A stretch of 64,000 nt of DNA from Actinomycetota bacterium (GTDB lineage Bacteria; Actinomycetota; Geothermincolia; Geothermincolales; RBG-13-55-18): NCBI GenBank assembly GCA_014360645.1, contig JACIXD010000003.1, positions 1-64,000 on the forward strand, given 5' to 3'. Every line of letters starts with the position of its first letter. Position 1 is the stretch's first letter. Shown in pieces: positions 61,474 through 64,000 of this stretch. The position numbers were made by a program, and so were the translations under genes. The notes under the pieces are model-generated. The model ran no database searches and was not told where the DNA came from. It worked only from the letters and a program-made list of their open reading frames with translations.

Positions 61474-62883
61474 TCACTTGCGGGCGGGAGCGGCGTGGAT
61501 GGCGCGGTCGTGAGCCGCCTCGGCCGCCTCCATTACCGCCTCCGCCAGGCTGGGATGCGCGTGTATGGTCTTCCCGATCTGGTCTGCGGTGACGCCGACC
61601 TGGATGGCCAGGGCGATCTCGTGGATGAGGTCCGAGGCATGGGCGCTCATGATCTGGCACCCGATGACCTTATCGCTCTTGGCGTCCACCACCAGCTGCA
61701 CGAAACCCTGGCCCTTGCCCATGGCCAGCGCCTTGCCCAGGCCGCCGAACATGAAGCGCCCGATGCGCGTCTCGATGCCCTTTTCCTCCGCCTTGGCGGG
61801 GGTGAGGCCGACGCTGGCGATCTCCGGCTCGGTGAAGATGCACGCTGGGACGACGTTGTAGTCCATGGTAGAGGACAGGCCCATGGCGTTCTCCGCCGCG
61901 CAGATGCCCTCGAAGGAGGCCACGTGGGCGAGGAGAATACCTCCCACCACGTCCCCTATGGCGTAGATGCCGGGCACGCTGGTCTCCATGCGCTCGTTGA
62001 CCACGATCTCGCCGCGCTGGCCGAGCTCCACGCCGATCTCCTCCAAGCCCAGTCCCCTGGAATTGAGGGAGCGGCCGATGGACACCAGGAGTTTCTCCGC
62101 CTCCAGGACCTCGCCGTTGGAGAGCCTGGCCTTGACCCCGTCGGGGCGGTATTCAACCATCTCCTCGATGGTGGTCTCGGTGAGGATCTCGATGCCCTTC
62201 TTGTTGAGGATGCGCTTCATCTGCTGGGCCACGCGCTCGTCCTCGGTGGGGAGGATGCGGGGCATGAGCTCCACCATGGTCACCTTGGTGCCCAGGGCGT
62301 TGTAGATGGTGGCGAACTCCGATCCCACCACCCCGCTTCCCACGATGATCATGGACTTGGGGATCTCGGTGAGCTCCAGGCCCTCCGTGGAGGTGAGGAT
62401 GGCCGGCTGGTCGAAGTCGAAGGTGGGCAGCCGCGCCGGCTCGGATCCGGTGGCGATGATCACCTTTTCCGTCTCGATCTCCAGCTCTCCCTCCTCGCCC
62501 CGTACCTTCACCAGGTTCGGCGATGCCAGGCTGGCCGTCCCCTTGACCACCTCCACCTTGTTGGCCTTGAGGAGCTGGGCGATGCCGTTGCGCAGCTGGG
62601 CGCTTATCTTCTCCTTGCGCTCCACCATGGCCTTCAGGTCGGGCACCGGCTCGGACACCTTGATGCCGTATTCGCCCGCCTCCTTGATGGTCTCCAAGGC
62701 CTCGGCGCAGGCGAGCAGCGCCTTGGTGGGAATACACCCCCAGTTGAGGCAGGTGCCGCCGAGGAGGTTCTTCTCCACCAGCACCACCCCGTCGCCGAGC
62801 TGGGCCGCGCGGATGGCCGCCACGTAGCCGCCTGGCCCGGCGCCGATGACCACCAGCTTCGCCTTTTTCGTCTCTGCTGCCAT
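61474..62883 (-). CDS. lpdA: Dihydrolipoyl dehydrogenase
   Basis: A 469-residue flavoprotein disulfide reductase that reoxidises dihydrolipoyl groups with NAD. The redox pair is in GGTCLNWGCIPTKALL (CxxxxC, about 41-46), the FAD motif is VVIGAGPGGYVAAIRAAQLG, the NAD motif is IIVGSGVVGSEFATI, and the catalytic His-Glu pair is in IHAHPSLAEAVMEAA. The ATG at 62883 has GGAGGAAG upstream. With gcvH downstream it is the L protein of the glycine cleavage (or glycine synthase) system. Confidence 0.95.
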   Translation of the reverse strand: MAAETKKAKLVVIGAGPGGYVAAIRAAQLGDGVVLVEKNLLGGTCLNWGCIPTKALLACAEALETIKEAGEYGIKVSEPVPDLKAMVERKEKISAQLRNGIAQLLKANKVEVVKGTASLASPNLVKVRGEEGELEIETEKVIIATGSEPARLPTFDFDQPAILTSTEGLELTEIPKSMIIVGSGVVGSEFATIYNALGTKVTMVELMPRILPTEDERVAQQMKRILNKKGIEILTETTIEEMVEYRPDGVKARLSNGEVLEAEKLLVSIGRSLNSRGLGLEEIGVELGQRGEIVVNERMETSVPGIYAIGDVVGGILLAHVASFEGICAAENAMGLSSTMDYNVVPACIFTEPEIASVGLTPAKAEEKGIETRIGRFMFGGLGKALAMGKGQGFVQLVVDAKSDKVIGCQIMSAHASDLIHEIALAIQVGVTADQIGKTIHAHPSLAEAVMEAAEAAHDRAIHAAPARK

Positions 62884-63140
62884 GTCTTCCTCCTTCGAAA
62901 AGAGCCTCGCGTGCGATGGGGTCGCCGCCGCGGCGGCGCTAAAGGTCCCGGCATATTTTATCATCATCGGGGGGAAAGGGCGCGCTGCTGCTAGGGGATG
63001 GCGCCGCGCTGCGGCAGTGGGGGAGGCAATGCTCGGCGTGACTCCAGGTGGAGGGGCGGATACCGAAAGGGGAGCGGACGCGGGCTTCGAGGCCCCGTGC
63101 CCTGACGGGGTCGCGGGTCCGCGGGGTGCTCCGGGACGCT
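62884..63140. other. Divergent intergenic region between lpd and the LeuC-like gene
   Basis: On the minus strand GATAAAATATG (about 62953-62963) is a possible -10 for lpd but has no good -35. The rest is GC-rich without a credible gene or RNA. Confidence 0.4.
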
Positions 63141-63169
63141 TTGCGAAAACCTGCCGCGTATTGAATAAT
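63141..63169 (+). promoter_or_regulatory. Promoter of the LeuC-like gene
   Basis: TTGCGA and AATAAT are exactly 17 bases apart in an AT-richer patch, about 95 bases before the start codon. Confidence 0.5.
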
Positions 63170-63263
63170 GGTAGCCGAATCCCGGTGGAGGGCGGTTTGG
63201 CCGACGCGGGCGTTGCCGGGTACAGGTGACGGAGAGGAGTGAAGCGAGGAGGAGAGAGCGCCG

Positions 63264-64000
63264 ATGGGAAAGACCATGGCGGAGAAGATATTCGCCGCCC
63301 ACTGCGGCAGGGAGGTCACGGCGGGCGAGCTGGTGGTGGCGGAGGTGGATTTCATGATGGGGCAAGACGGCACCTCGCCCCTGGCCATCCAGGCCTTCCG
63401 CGAGTTGGGGGGGGAGCGGGTGAAGGATCCCTCCAGGGTGGCCCTGGTGATCGACCACAGCGCCCCCAGTCCCCTGGAGGGGGTCTCCAACCTCCATGCC
63501 ATGATGCGCGGCTTCGCCGTGGAACAGGGGGTGGGCCTCTACGACGTGGGATGGGGCGTGTGCCACTGCCTGCTGCCGGAACAGGGGCACGTGGCGCCGG
63601 GGGACATCGTCATCGGGGCCGATTCCCACACCACCACCTACGGGGCCATCAACGCCTTCTCCACCGGGGTCGGCTCCACCGACCTCGCGGCGGCCATGCT
63701 CACCGGCAAGCTGTGGTTCAAGGTGCCGGAGACCTTGCGCCTGGAGCTGCGGGGGAGGCTGCAGGAAGGCGTGTATTCCAAGGACGTAGCCCTCTTCCTG
63801 GCGGGCGAGCTCACCGCCGACGGCGCCACCTACATGGCGGTGGAATACGGGGGTGAGGTCATCTCCTCCCTCAGCGTGGATGCGCGCTTCACCATCTCCA
63901 ACATGGCGGTAGAGATGGGGGCCAAGGCCGGCCTCATGGAGGCGGACGACAAGACCCTGGCCTGGCTGCGGGGGCGGGTGACGCGTCCCTTCCGCCCCGT
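63264..64000 (+). CDS. 3-isopropylmalate dehydratase/homoaconitase large subunit, partial
   Basis: The first 245 codons of an aconitase-superfamily large subunit, open at the window end. MGQDGTSPLAIQAF, the VALVIDHSAPSP segment, GVCHCLLPEQGHVAPGDIVIGADSHTTTYGA and STGVGSTDLAAAMLTGKLWFKVPE match the archaeal-type LeuC/HacA/isopropylmalate isomerase group. The remaining cluster Cys lie downstream of the window. Pathway (leucine, or homocitrate/methanogen-type 2-oxoacid chain elongation) cannot be fixed without the small subunit. AGGAGGAGAG precedes the ATG. Confidence 0.88.
   Translation, partial: MGKTMAEKIFAAHCGREVTAGELVVAEVDFMMGQDGTSPLAIQAFRELGGERVKDPSRVALVIDHSAPSPLEGVSNLHAMMRGFAVEQGVGLYDVGWGVCHCLLPEQGHVAPGDIVIGADSHTTTYGAINAFSTGVGSTDLAAAMLTGKLWFKVPETLRLELRGRLQEGVYSKDVALFLAGELTADGATYMAVEYGGEVISSLSVDARFTISNMAVEMGAKAGLMEADDKTLAWLRGRVTRPFRP

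Overview
The window is high-GC bacterial DNA with dense operons, many GTG/TTG starts, purine-rich ribosome sites and one apparent leaderless promoter. With a complete bacterial-type Wood-Ljungdahl gene set this suggests an uncultured anaerobic actinobacterial lineage of the kind known from hot springs and the subsurface. That placement is an inference: there is no rRNA or tRNA here.

Layout. 1-723: a transposase-like tail and a probably 5'-truncated membrane gene. 728-4207 (minus): an ECF transporter (EcfT, two ATPases, Gx-type membrane component, NusG-II protein). 4435-7281: methyltransferase, hexapeptide acyltransferase and galT, whose 3' end is repeated four times in a 144-bp tandem array. 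7738-15093 (minus): NDP-forming acyl-CoA synthetase alpha subunit, GT4 glycogen-synthase-like enzyme, GH57 branching enzyme, methyltransferase, isochorismatase and FAD oxidoreductase. 15530: small alpha/beta hydrolase.

16480-40144 is the core: seventeen same-strand genes for the Wood-Ljungdahl pathway. They are fhs, a RACo-type corrinoid activator, cooC, fchA, folD, acsD, cooS, acsB, acsC, metV, metF, a core methionine synthase, lipA, acsE and a three-gene formate dehydrogenase (nuoE-like, nuoF-like, fdhA). fdhA contains an in-frame UGA read as selenocysteine (residue 356) followed by a bSECIS hairpin, so what looks like two ORFs is one 918-residue protein. The FolD has lost two residues needed for cyclohydrolase activity, which makes the neighbouring FchA the likely cyclohydrolase. 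CO2 would go to formate (Fdh), formyl-, methenyl-, methylene- and methyl-THF (Fhs, FchA, FolD, MetVF), then to the corrinoid protein (AcsE, AcsCD) and to acetyl-CoA (CooS, AcsB).

40299: AMP-forming acyl-CoA ligase. 42254-52249: a sodium/proton antiporter module in the gene order of archaeal Mbh hydrogenase subunits A-H but with no hydrogenase genes. Two more NuoL/M-like subunits, a small gene resembling the detached C-terminal domain of the larger one, two small membrane proteins and a UPF0280 protein follow. It could couple ion gradients to the redox pathway upstream.

52278-64000: nitrilase-family hydrolase (minus), ligA, gatC, a membrane protein, gatA, gatB, a zinc-ribbon membrane protein, then gcvH and lpd (minus), and the start of a LeuC/aconitase-family gene cut by the window end.
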